Source: Sphaerisporangium aureirubrum
Lineage (GTDB): Bacteria; Actinomycetota; Actinomycetes; Streptosporangiales; Streptosporangiaceae
NCBI RefSeq assembly: GCF_042658925.1
Contig: NZ_JBHSRF010000032.1
Coordinates: forward strand, 27,589-91,588
Direction of reading: 5' to 3'
Length of the DNA: 64,000 bases
Shown: one piece after another, positions 52,401 to 59,965 of the stretch
How positions within the stretch are numbered: position 1 is the stretch's first letter
How the letters are laid out: the number at the start of each line of letters is the position of its first letter
Position numbers and translations under genes: made by a program
Notes under the pieces: model-generated
The model's input: only the letters and a program-made list of their open reading frames with translations
What the model was told of the DNA's origin: nothing
Databases searched by the model: none

Positions 52401-53152
52401 CCGGCGGCCTCGGCGCGGACGGACTGGGCCACGCCACCGCAGTGCGCCGAGGCGACCTGGCCTCGTTCGCCGGGGACCCGGAGGCCGAGCTGCTGGTGGC
52501 GCCGCTGATGGCCATTGAGCGGGGGCACAACATCCTCAACACGCGGCGCACCGCGGCGTTCGGCACAGTGCTCTTCCTCGCCCGTCCGCACCCGCGGCCC
52601 GACGACCTCTCGCTCGCCGTATTCGCCATCAACGACTGGGCCACACGCTTCGTGCGCGACCATCCGGGGCTTCACCACGGGACATTCAGCGAGTTGATCG
52701 CCACGGCCGGCGATCTCGACCATGCGGGCCTGGCCTTCCGGCATGTCGGACGCGGCGAGTGGCGCAGGCTGCTCTCTCGTCGGTACGTCTACTCGCGGCT
52801 GAGCCATGAGGAGAAGGTCTCCTTCGCCTGGGATCAGCTGGTCACGATCTGGCAGGTCATCGGCCGGCTCGTCCGTGGCGGCGTCCCGGCCCGGGTGGTG
52901 TTCGTGGACGCCAGCTTCGCACCGAAGTACGCCGCCGCCCTCGCCCCAGGATCCGGCACCGGTCAGACCGGCCACGACCTCCGCCCGTCCGACGGTCTGC
53001 TGGCCGGGCTGCGAACCGTCCTCTCACCATACTTCGCCGCCGACACCGACCCGATGTCCTTCCCGGACCCGGCCGATCCGGAACTGGTCCGGATGCTCTA
53101 TCAGCCCCTGTACGACGCGCTGTGCAACCTCACCGCCGACGGCCGTCTCTGA
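49475..53152 (+). CDS. DinG/XPD-like helicase of the pPIWI-RE cassette
   Basis: This 1225-residue protein has an N-terminal ~170-residue helical region seen in pPIWI-associated helicases. The SF2 core has Walker A GMVGAGKST near 259-267, Walker B ILIVDEADR near 470, and motif VI IWQVIGRLVRGG near 1125. Cysteines APCTGFF, GCPIWSAC and nearby residues (about 368-425) are placed like the Fe-S cluster of XPD/DinG helicases, although I see only three clear ligands. It would unwind duplex DNA or R-loops for the pPIWI-RE/REase pair. The ATG at 49475 has GAAGGGA upstream and overlaps the REase stop; the long open frame before it is not coding. Confidence 0.82.
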   Translation: MRDADGWYKSLAKDLGRVWPQNHPGVKSSLLCQVELGLRLLERLDPARPADGVWTLLGGYPFARAAGIARTEAEQRMLTSARHLLWSLRRRRMWLQSLNAYLDLPERLRAYRLTSQDASPHAVVPTVAADRFDLYDAALAALPDFARTVLPLADPGSNRFFERRRLTSVELPTSLRPAPAPGHGLGPKAGGPDGPMRVPLAELTETAQWMDRTEERSNLERGDWARRLRDLRLDIRTPDGHGFTSSQALTLDGLTHLVGMVGAGKSTLMALIAVWGARRGLRTTLVVGDVAEQLRLVALFRNHSLASAPVSGSTTRETHVQRLHRRLAGRGLTSLLAHDDPAFDDLSTVCVVDALRGTEASQPLRYADAPCTGFFPPPKRPKTIAVPLSLPQLSPTAVPSAPDPEPEDLQRLGGRRGCPIWSACPRHSASRGLVDALIWVANPASLVQSPVPHHLNEERLRYLELACLRSDILIVDEADRVQMQLDAMFAPSATLVTKGPESWLDQLHTRKINELARQGRLPLSERGVERWAASLDVVSVATNRLYAMLISDEDLRTWADIDYFSAWTLQDKLISEWYPASGGPAEGVPDERLLYEDDDLAPGDPPDSEHLGAAVASAQSPWDGRRTEVVAVFDAFRDDPLGDRGPYATDTDRLVRATHDLLHTLNEKGTRQRVRAVLDRLLDGSPLLDGSPPPRVPRPSGDQDPAAVPGSGPWFERTAKRLEFTLLLAALHQRLDQVTFLWPQVEAIFNLDTTDNELSRRPPLDYLPIVPEAPMGNVLGFQYLPDEPERDFEGRRSGTLRFFRCAGVGRELLLSLAEIGADPGAGRHGPHVLLMSGTSWAGTSPRAHILAPVTAVLKPDDRAVAAVRRSVFRTRFLYDDNGRPLRLSGQNLSVRPAVLRQMVSRLGRPRRGGLPSPLEEELAQIGDDDRRRALLLVGSYREATAAADLLHEIDRWHGRVRVLAADDAELDQSVRAGGLGADGLGHATAVRRGDLASFAGDPEAELLVAPLMAIERGHNILNTRRTAAFGTVLFLARPHPRPDDLSLAVFAINDWATRFVRDHPGLHHGTFSELIATAGDLDHAGLAFRHVGRGEWRRLLSRRYVYSRLSHEEKVSFAWDQLVTIWQVIGRLVRGGVPARVVFVDASFAPKYAAALAPGSGTGQTGHDLRPSDGLLAGLRTVLSPYFAADTDPMSFPDPADPELVRMLYQPLYDALCNLTADGRL

Positions 53153-53178
53153 CCCATCTCTCACTTCGGAGCCTCCCC

Positions 53179-56100
53179 ATGGGTTTCACCTACGACAAGA
53201 TCCGTCGTTCGGCGTACCTGCTCGCAACGGACGCGCCGCCGCTCCGCGCCCGCTACCAAGCCCTCCCGTTCCCCGAACACTGGCAGGACACGCTGCTCGC
53301 CCTCTATCGCGCCGGACGCCCGGCCGACACCGATTCCTATCGCACCGTACCGACGTGGCGCATGGACATGCTCCTGCAGAGCCTGGCTCCCGACCTCGTG
53401 GTCCTCGGTCGCCCCACCGAGCGCGACGGCAAGGAGAACGGCCACTGGCTGCACGTACCCATGGGCGTCCGTCACCCACTGCCCGATTCCGTCCTGCAGA
53501 GGCTGCTCACACCGTGGGTCCGCAGTCTCAGTTCCGAGCCGGAGCAGCGTGCACAGGTCATGGCCACTCTCGCCGAACTGCGAGCCGAACCACCCCGCTG
53601 GGAGGAGATGGAGGTCGACCTTCTGGGATGCGGCCGGACGGACGGAGGTACGGCTGCTCCGGCGGCTCGGCAGTTCCAGCTGGCCACCGACCACCTCGCC
53701 CGCCGGATCATGGCGCTGGATCCTTACGACACCGGGGCCGACAGGTTGCGCTTCCGAGCCGTCCCCCGTGGCCCCCGACAGCAGGGCGCCGAACTGATCT
53801 CGCAGCCCCTGCCCTATGAGGACGGTGGCCGTGTCTGGTGGTACTCAGTACGGATGAACGTGACCTTGCACACCGTCCCGTTCTCACCAGAGCCGCGGCT
53901 CCACATCCACCTCGGGCTGCGGCGCTGGGCCACTCATCCGGTCGCGAATGGCCGACTCCGCCTGCCCTACGGCCATTCCACCACTGTCTACCTCCGCCCC
54001 GACGTCCCCTGGCTGCCCGGGGCCCCCGCGAGCGCACGCTATGCGGTGGCCGGCCTCTCGTGGAATCGAGCCATGCAAGCGCACGACTGGCGTCACCTGG
54101 ACGCGGCGGGCATCCTCCGCGGACTTGCGCTCGGCCGTCCGTTCCCCGACGTGGCCGAACTGCTCACCGCCCCCGAGAAGTGGATCGGGGACGGGCCCGG
54201 AGTGCGCGCCGCAGTGGTACACAGCAACCACATGGGGGCGCACGGTGTGGCGGCAGGACTGATGTCACACCAGCGGTCACAGATCATCGAGTGGGCCGAG
54301 CAGGCACTGCCCGAAGGGCTGGTACGGGCTCCCGACCTGCGGCGGAGCAAAATATCGTCCAACAATCCCGGCAATGTCCGCCCTAAGCCCCAGGGCGCGG
54401 ACAAGCCTGTCGAAGAAGCTCGAGCCGCAGACGCACGGCGTACCGCCCTCACCGTCGCCGCCCGGGCCATGGTCACGGACGACACAGCTCTCGACGGCGG
54501 CGCATCCGTCGTCGACGTGCGTCTGCTCTGGCAGACCGCGGCGATGCGAGACACCGCCATCACCGCCTTCATCAAAGCCCTCAACCTGCCGGATGACGGC
54601 GGCCGTCCGGGTTCGGACGTCTTTGACGAAGCGAGGCCCGGCAGCGCAGCTCTTCTGCAATGGAGCATGCCGGACCTCAACGTCCGGCTTCGTTGCCTAC
54701 CCTTGATCGGCGGGCTCGCAGGCCCGCTCGGCGTCAGCCCGCACGGCCGGAGTAGGCGTGAGTCCCTGCACAGGGCCATCAGCGAGCGTCGTACCGCGGT
54801 CGCCTCGTTCCTGGCCGAGGACGGCGCCGACCCGGACGTCCCCACCCTGGCCCTGGTGGAGATCGACCGGCCGGCCGACTTCCCTTCCCCTCTCGACGAT
54901 CCCAAGTTCGCCATCCGCCTGGGTTGCGCCGACACGGGGGTCCTCACCCAGTTCGCTCTCGCACCGAAGAAGGCGAAGGGATACAACTCCGAGAGCAACG
55001 CCGACCATCGGGCCTATTCGGGTTGGTTGGACGGCCTGCGCCAGATGGGCGTCCGGGTCCTGCCCGAGCACACTCTGGACAGGCGGGCACCAGAAGGCCT
55101 GCGTTACGCCGCCCTGTGGATGGTCAAGCGCCGTGCGGACGGGCCGACGAGACTGCCCGCACACGTCCCTGTCGCCGTGCTGGTCACCCCGGTTGCCAGT
55201 GGGTCCGGACAGGCTGTGATCACCGGCTGGGATGACGACCTGAGGACTTGGATCCCCTATCCCAAGCTCCTGCTGCGGCTCACTCGGCAGGCAGAGATCC
55301 TGGTAGGCGACTCCAATTCGGACAGTAGCGATTCGGCTCCGGCAGCCGACGCGGCCATCAGCAAAGATCCGCAGGTCGGTCGTGGCAGTCCCTACGCACT
55401 CCAACGGAGGAATGCCGAGGAGCAGCGTCAGATGACCGAGCGCGTCCTCCAGCGGATGATCCGATCGCTGCGGGGTCGCCCCACGCTACTTCTCACCCAC
55501 GCACAGAACAGCCGCGGCCACTGGACCTGGCTGCAGGACGGCAAGGTGATCCCGGATCTGCTCCGAACCGGTCATGCGCCCGCCGGCCGCCTCGATCCGG
55601 ATCTGCGGCTGGTCAGGGTGCGTGGCACGATCGGCCGCGAGACACCTCAGTGGTGGGGTATCGAGCGGCCGTCTGGAGTGAACGGACTTCCCTCCAGCCT
55701 GTGGACGGATTCGGACGACGCCCGCACGCCCCTGGGGCGCGTCTTCTACAGCACCACCGAAAAGGCCGGCACCTTCAAGGCATCCGCCGTCGAAGCCGAC
55801 AAGCTCGCACCCCGTCCGCTTCGCCAGGGCAAGCGTAAAGGCGAGTCCACCCTCGACACCGGAGTCCCAGCATGGAATCCGGCACTGATGGAAATCGCCG
55901 TGCTCGGCTGTCACGAGCACGATCTGGACAACGGAGAGGGTGACGACCCGGAAGGGCTCGCTCTCGTCGTCCACCAGCTTCGTCAAGCCCCGGACTACCT
56001 GGACGCCCTGGCCCTTCCCTTGCCGCTGCACCTCGCCCGACTCACCGAAGAGTACGTGCTGCCGACTCTGGCCGAGCCGGAAAGCGCCAGTGATGACCCG

Positions 56101-56211
56101 GTGGGCGACGAAACCGCCTACGTTCGGCAGTTGGACGATCTCACCGACCGGCATTCGGACGCTCTCGACGAACACGAGCTCGACCAAGAGATCAGCGGCG
56201 CGAAGGGGTGA
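53179..56211 (+). CDS. pPIWI-RE protein (prokaryotic PIWI-like, DUF3962/DUF3893)
   Basis: This 1010-residue protein matches the pPIWI-RE family in length, context and C-terminal sequence. The N-terminal ~350 residues are the family's X-type module. A middle MID-like part follows, and the C-terminal RNase H-like PIWI part (about 670-1000) includes PVAVLVTPVASGSGQA, RPTLLLTHAQNSRGHWTW, RVRGTIGRETPQWWG and AWNPALMEIAVL. The latter two hold the sort of Arg and Glu residues for which the family is named. pPIWI-RE proteins are predicted to use a guide nucleic acid to find targets, with the linked helicase and REase acting on them. ATG 53179 has CGGAG upstream, 26 bp after the helicase stop. Confidence 0.82.
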   Translation: MGFTYDKIRRSAYLLATDAPPLRARYQALPFPEHWQDTLLALYRAGRPADTDSYRTVPTWRMDMLLQSLAPDLVVLGRPTERDGKENGHWLHVPMGVRHPLPDSVLQRLLTPWVRSLSSEPEQRAQVMATLAELRAEPPRWEEMEVDLLGCGRTDGGTAAPAARQFQLATDHLARRIMALDPYDTGADRLRFRAVPRGPRQQGAELISQPLPYEDGGRVWWYSVRMNVTLHTVPFSPEPRLHIHLGLRRWATHPVANGRLRLPYGHSTTVYLRPDVPWLPGAPASARYAVAGLSWNRAMQAHDWRHLDAAGILRGLALGRPFPDVAELLTAPEKWIGDGPGVRAAVVHSNHMGAHGVAAGLMSHQRSQIIEWAEQALPEGLVRAPDLRRSKISSNNPGNVRPKPQGADKPVEEARAADARRTALTVAARAMVTDDTALDGGASVVDVRLLWQTAAMRDTAITAFIKALNLPDDGGRPGSDVFDEARPGSAALLQWSMPDLNVRLRCLPLIGGLAGPLGVSPHGRSRRESLHRAISERRTAVASFLAEDGADPDVPTLALVEIDRPADFPSPLDDPKFAIRLGCADTGVLTQFALAPKKAKGYNSESNADHRAYSGWLDGLRQMGVRVLPEHTLDRRAPEGLRYAALWMVKRRADGPTRLPAHVPVAVLVTPVASGSGQAVITGWDDDLRTWIPYPKLLLRLTRQAEILVGDSNSDSSDSAPAADAAISKDPQVGRGSPYALQRRNAEEQRQMTERVLQRMIRSLRGRPTLLLTHAQNSRGHWTWLQDGKVIPDLLRTGHAPAGRLDPDLRLVRVRGTIGRETPQWWGIERPSGVNGLPSSLWTDSDDARTPLGRVFYSTTEKAGTFKASAVEADKLAPRPLRQGKRKGESTLDTGVPAWNPALMEIAVLGCHEHDLDNGEGDDPEGLALVVHQLRQAPDYLDALALPLPLHLARLTEEYVLPTLAEPESASDDPVGDETAYVRQLDDLTDRHSDALDEHELDQEISGAKG

Positions 56212-56435
56212 TCAGGACGAAGCCATGAGATCGCCCCAAGCCGGTCGCGCCGCACTTCGTTGACGGAGCACGTCTGGGGGCTGAGCTCTTCCCGCTCTGG
56301 CCGCGCGGCCGTGGTCAGGGGACAGACGGTGGTGCGTGAATGGCTTACACGAGTTTCCGACCCGTAATCCCGTAGATAAAGTCTCCTGAGCTACGTTTGC
56401 TTCCACACAGGTAGACCGGCGCGAGGACACGCCGG

Positions 56436-58316
56436 GTGCGGAAGACCAGGAGGCCGGCGATCAGCGAGGACGAGGCGACGATCACCTCGGCTGACATCGC
56501 GCGGATGGCGGGTGTCGGCCGGGCGGCCGTGAGCAACTGGCGGCGGCGGTACGAGGACTTTCCCGAGCCGGTCGGTGGGACGGCGACCAGCCCGGCCTTC
56601 TCTCTCAGGGCCGTCGAGGCGTGGCTGCTCGGCCAGGGCAAGGTCGAGGAACTCCCCCTGCGTGAGCGGGTCTGGCAGCAGATCAGGATGGCGGCCGATG
56701 ATCTGCGCCTTGGAGATGTGGTCGCGGAAGCGACCGAGTTGCTCCACGGCCAGGCAAAGTCGCAGCTGGTCCCGCGGCCAACGTGGAAATTGATCAAGCA
56801 ATACGCCGAAGAACAGGGCGCCATGGAAGTCGTCCGGTTCCTGCTGGATCGTTTCGCCGACGTCCAGTCGCGGCGGCTTGCCGAGACGCCCGCCGAGGTG
56901 GCGGCTTTCATGGCGCGGCTTGCCGGTCCTGACGTGCGGACGGTCATGGACCCTGCCTGCGGGCTGGGGATGCTCCTGACCGCGACGAGTGGGGCCGAGC
57001 GCGCGTTCGGGCAGGAGTACGAGGGGGCACTGGCCCGGCTGGGGCAGGCCCAGCTGGGGCTGGCTGGAGTCGACGGCGTGGTGAAGACGGGGGACTCTCT
57101 ACGGGAGGACACCTGGCCGGGTGTGATCGTGGACGCGGTGGTGTGCCATCCGCCGTTCAACGAGCGTAACTGGGGCTATGAAGAGCTGGCGAACGATCCG
57201 CGCTGGGAGTACGGCCTGCCGCCCAAGTCAGAGTCCGAACTGGCCTGGGTGCAGCACGCGCTCGCGCATCTGCGGCCGGGGGGTGTGGCGGTGATGCTCA
57301 TGCCGGAGATCGCCGCGAACCGGCGATCCGGTCGCCGGATTCGCAGCAACCTGCTCCGCCGTGGCGCCATCCAGGCCGTGATCCACCTCCCGCCGAAGAT
57401 AGCCCCGGGGATTGGTCTTCCCGTCCATGTCTGGGTGCTGCGCAAACCGGTGTGGGACGACCCCACGCCGTCCCGAGTGCTGATGTCCGTGGCCGAGCCG
57501 GCCACCTTCGACGCCGTCGTCGAGCGGTGGCGGGCGTTCCACCGCGATCCCGACCTCGTCGTGGATGTGCCTGGCGAGAGCCGCACGGTGCCGATCATCG
57601 ACCTGATGGATGAGAACATCGATATCAGCCCGGTGCGGCACGTCGGCACGGCGGGCCTGGCAGGGCAGGATTACGCCGGGGTACGCGCGGCGTTCCTCAG
57701 CAAGCTTGAACATCTGGCCGCCCTCGTGCCGGACGCGATCCCCGGCCAGGTCCGTGAGATGCCGATGGTTCCCCTCACTGAACTTGAGCGGACCGGGGCG
57801 CTCTCCCTCCATCAGTCGGGCCGATACGACATAGGCGGCTCAGGCAGACCTGTCCTTGAGAGCGCTCAGGTGTTCAGCGGCGAGCCCCCCGTGAGCCGCA
57901 CGCGACCGGAGAACAGGGTGGCCATCGAACCGGGCGATGTGGTGCTCGCCACCCGTGACCGCGAGGTCGCGGCCAGGGTGATCGACGCCGCCGGCCTGCT
58001 CCTCGGCCCTCGACTCACGCTGCTGCGCCTGGACCCCGACCGGCTCGACCCGTACTTCCTCGCAGGGTTCCTTCGCACCACGGCGGTGACCACAGGTGGT
58101 ACGCAGTCCGGCGTGCCCCGCTTCGACGCCCGGCGCGCCCAGATACCGCGACTTCCCCTCGACGACCAACGCCGGTACGGCCAAGTGTGGCGCGGGCTTT
58201 TCGCCTTCGAAACAGAACTTCGCGATGTCCATGAGCAGGGGCGACGGGTGGCCGAATCGGTCTCCCGGGGACTCTCCACCGCCGCGCTCGATCCTCCTGG
58301 CGGGGAGCACTCATGA
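56436..58316 (+). CDS. HTH-fused N6-adenine methyltransferase paralogue with HPPF in motif IV
   Basis: This 626-residue protein is a paralogue of the methyltransferase at 42589: the same HTH (DIARMAGVGRAAVSNW), SAM motif DPACGLGMLL, and the motif IV neighbourhood HPPFNERNWGYEEL. The catalytic motif, however, is HPPF instead of (N/D/S)PP(Y/F): His replaces the residue that holds the adenine amino group, so activity is doubtful. A C-terminal S-like target domain (GALSLHQSGRYDIGG to FDARRAQIPRLPL) is kept. GTG 56436 has GAGGA about ten bases upstream. The 224 bp after the pPIWI-RE gene contain no other ORF of note. It may bind the recognition site without methylating, or use an altered chemistry. 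Confidence 0.82.
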   Translation: MRKTRRPAISEDEATITSADIARMAGVGRAAVSNWRRRYEDFPEPVGGTATSPAFSLRAVEAWLLGQGKVEELPLRERVWQQIRMAADDLRLGDVVAEATELLHGQAKSQLVPRPTWKLIKQYAEEQGAMEVVRFLLDRFADVQSRRLAETPAEVAAFMARLAGPDVRTVMDPACGLGMLLTATSGAERAFGQEYEGALARLGQAQLGLAGVDGVVKTGDSLREDTWPGVIVDAVVCHPPFNERNWGYEELANDPRWEYGLPPKSESELAWVQHALAHLRPGGVAVMLMPEIAANRRSGRRIRSNLLRRGAIQAVIHLPPKIAPGIGLPVHVWVLRKPVWDDPTPSRVLMSVAEPATFDAVVERWRAFHRDPDLVVDVPGESRTVPIIDLMDENIDISPVRHVGTAGLAGQDYAGVRAAFLSKLEHLAALVPDAIPGQVREMPMVPLTELERTGALSLHQSGRYDIGGSGRPVLESAQVFSGEPPVSRTRPENRVAIEPGDVVLATRDREVAARVIDAAGLLLGPRLTLLRLDPDRLDPYFLAGFLRTTAVTTGGTQSGVPRFDARRAQIPRLPLDDQRRYGQVWRGLFAFETELRDVHEQGRRVAESVSRGLSTAALDPPGGEHS

Positions 58317-58690
58317 ACGTGCCGGACGCCCCAGAGGGCTTCCCAGAGTTCGCTCTGGCCCTCTTGCCACTGATACGCATATTTGTCCGGACGATCGCTC
58401 GCCGTCTGTCGACATCTCCGGAACATGTTGGCGCGACCTCGTACGGGATGACTCGGAATAAGGCACGGCTCGACGCCCCGGTTCCGGATTCAGGTGAGCT
58501 GAGGGTCGTCCAACAGGTGGCGCAGATGCTTGACGATCTCGGTGTGGTCGGCGGTGGGCGGCAGGTGGTCGGCGGCGTCGGATCACAGGGCGGTGGCGGC
58601 GCGGCCCAGTCTCAGGGGGGCGCCGGTGGCCTCGGCCAGTTCTATGGCGATGCGCATGTCCTTGAGCATCAGGCGCAGGGCGAATCCTGA
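58313..58690 (+). CDS. Short ORF coupled to the methyltransferase stop (ATGA), probably a truncated gene
   Basis: ATG at 58313 overlaps the stop of the methyltransferase by 4 bp. The first ~60 residues (MNVPDAPEGFPEFALALLPL and on) look like genuine coding sequence with a hydrophobic helix. From about 58490 the frame runs antisense through a dehydrogenase pseudogene and is Gly/Gln-rich. I infer that the next gene of the defence operon was cut here by the junction with the decayed cluster. No family recognised. Confidence 0.3.
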   Translation: MNVPDAPEGFPEFALALLPLIRIFVRTIARRLSTSPEHVGATSYGMTRNKARLDAPVPDSGELRVVQQVAQMLDDLGVVGGGRQVVGGVGSQGGGGAAQSQGGAGGLGQFYGDAHVLEHQAQGES

Positions 58691-59140
58691 GTCGAAGGTC
58701 TCCGGGAGGATGTGGTCGGGCCATTTGCGCTCGGTGGAGGCGCCGCGGCCGCTGGAGCCGTTGACGGCTTCCAGCATGTGGCCGGGTCCAGGCCGAAGCG
58801 CTGACCCGCGAGGATGGCCTCGCTGGTGAGCAGGAGGTGGGTGGCCGACATGAGGTTGTTCAGGGCCTTAAGCGCGCGGCCCGCGCCTGGGGGGCCGAGA
58901 TGGAGTACCCGGTGGCCGACGACGTCCGCCGCACCGCAGGCGGTGGTGGCGGCGTCGGGCACGGTCGTGCCGCCCGCCGCGGCCGAGGCGCTGGACGCGT
59001 TCTCGGACCTGTCGTAGGCGTTGACGCGGTAGCCGGCCGTGATCAGACGGCGGGCCATGGGCAGGCCTATATTGCCCAGGCCGACGAAGCCGATCGTGGC
59101 GCCGGGCGGCAGTGGCGTGCCGTTCGGTTGGCCGTCCCGG
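58490..59140 (-). pseudogene. Broken 3-hydroxyisobutyrate dehydrogenase-like gene
   Basis: Read from about 59140 leftward, ATIGFVGLGNIGLPMARRLI gives the NAD-binding start. About 90 codons are then missing: TTACGAADVV jumps to GPPGAG.ALKALNNLMSATHLL. The frame shifts after FGLDPATC (the right frame gives MLEAVNGSSGRGASTERKWPD), and a TGA replaces the Trp codon in LGRAATAL-W. The C-terminal part is related to the fragment at 9601-9910. Three independent lesions make it a pseudogene. Confidence 0.82.
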
Positions 59141-59159
59141 GGGCCGTTCAGGGGAGCGT

Positions 59160-59567
59160 TCAGGGGATCGTCACCCCCTCGGCGCGCAGCTCCGCGAGGG
59201 TGCGCTCGGCGATGCGGAAGGACTCCAGCGCGGCGGGGACGCCGGCGTAGATGGCCGTCTGCAGGAGCGCCTCCTGGATCTCCGACTCGGTGATGCCGTT
59301 GGCGATCGCGCCGCGGACGTGCACCGACAGCTCGTGCCCGCGGTTCAGGGTGGTGAGTATGGCCAGGTTGAGCAGGCTGCGGGTACGCCGGTCGAGGCCC
59401 TCCCTGGCCCAGACCGCGCCCAGCAGTACTCGGTGACCAGTTCCTGCACAGGACGGCTGAAGTCGCTCACCGCGGCGAGCGAGGCGCTCGACGTGGGCGG
59501 CACCGAGCACCTCCTTGCGTATGGCCAGGCCCGCCTCGAAGCGGCCGCGGTCCTGCGTGTCGTTCAT
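59160..59567 (-). CDS. Carboxymuconolactone decarboxylase-family protein, internally frame-scrambled
   Basis: The 135-residue ORF keeps the family's C-terminal core (GLDRRTRSLLNLAILTTLNRGHEL, then HVRGAIANGITESEIQEALLQ). That core belongs to alkylhydroperoxidase-like/4-carboxymuconolactone decarboxylases of aromatic catabolism. Residues ~29-53 are in the wrong frame: shifting by one base yields the expected SLAAVSDFSRPVQELVTEYCWG. Thus one insertion and one deletion about 70 bases apart restore the reading frame; activity is doubtful. The start ATG overlaps the cupin stop (ATGA), so it is last in the SDR-cupin-decarboxylase operon. Confidence 0.72.
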   Translation of the reverse strand: MNDTQDRGRFEAGLAIRKEVLGAAHVERLARRGERLQPSCAGTGHRVLLGAVWAREGLDRRTRSLLNLAILTTLNRGHELSVHVRGAIANGITESEIQEALLQTAIYAGVPAALESFRIAERTLAELRAEGVTIP

Positions 59568-59965
59568 CGGGACTCCTCGTCGTGGGCGGCGGCGTAGCCC
59601 CCGGGGCCGACCTCGTCGTACCAGTGGGTGGGGCCGAGGGAGATGGCGGTGTGCGTCATCACGGTGGTCGCGGTCGCGCCGTGCCAGTGGCGCTCGCCGG
59701 GAAGCACCCAGACGGTGTCGCCGGGGAGCAGGCGGTGCGCGGGGCCGCCGGCGGCGCAGACCCAGCCCTCGCCGGTGAGGACCTGAAGGATCTGGCCGCC
59801 CGTGTGCTCGTGCCAGTCGGTCCTGGCGCCGGGGGTGAAGGTGACGACGTTGATGGTGGTGCCGTCGATGACGGGCAGGACCGGGTCGGCCCACACGGTG
59901 CCGGCGAAAGTGTCGGACCTGAGGGTGGAGGTAGCTCCGGCGGCGCGTCCTCGGATGATCCTCAT
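59564..59965 (-). CDS. Cupin-domain protein
   Basis: This 133-residue single-domain cupin has the metal-binding motif 1 TDWHEHTGGQILQVLTGEG (residues ~49-67, with His and Glu/Gln ligands) and motif 2 LPGDTVWVLPGERHWHGA (about 80-97). Such small cupins commonly sit beside carboxymuconolactone decarboxylase-like and SDR genes, as here, and are thought to act on oxidised aromatic or nitrile compounds; the reaction is unknown. It starts one base after the SDR stop and overlaps the next gene by 4 bp. It seems intact, unlike its neighbours. Confidence 0.8.
   Translation of the reverse strand: MRIIRGRAAGATSTLRSDTFAGTVWADPVLPVIDGTTINVVTFTPGARTDWHEHTGGQILQVLTGEGWVCAAGGPAHRLLPGDTVWVLPGERHWHGATATTVMTHTAISLGPTHWYDEVGPGGYAAAHDEESR

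Noticed and set aside
53179..56211. Classical prokaryotic Argonaute
   Set aside because: No PAZ-like region or DEDX tetrad seen; neighbours and C-terminal motifs fit pPIWI-RE.
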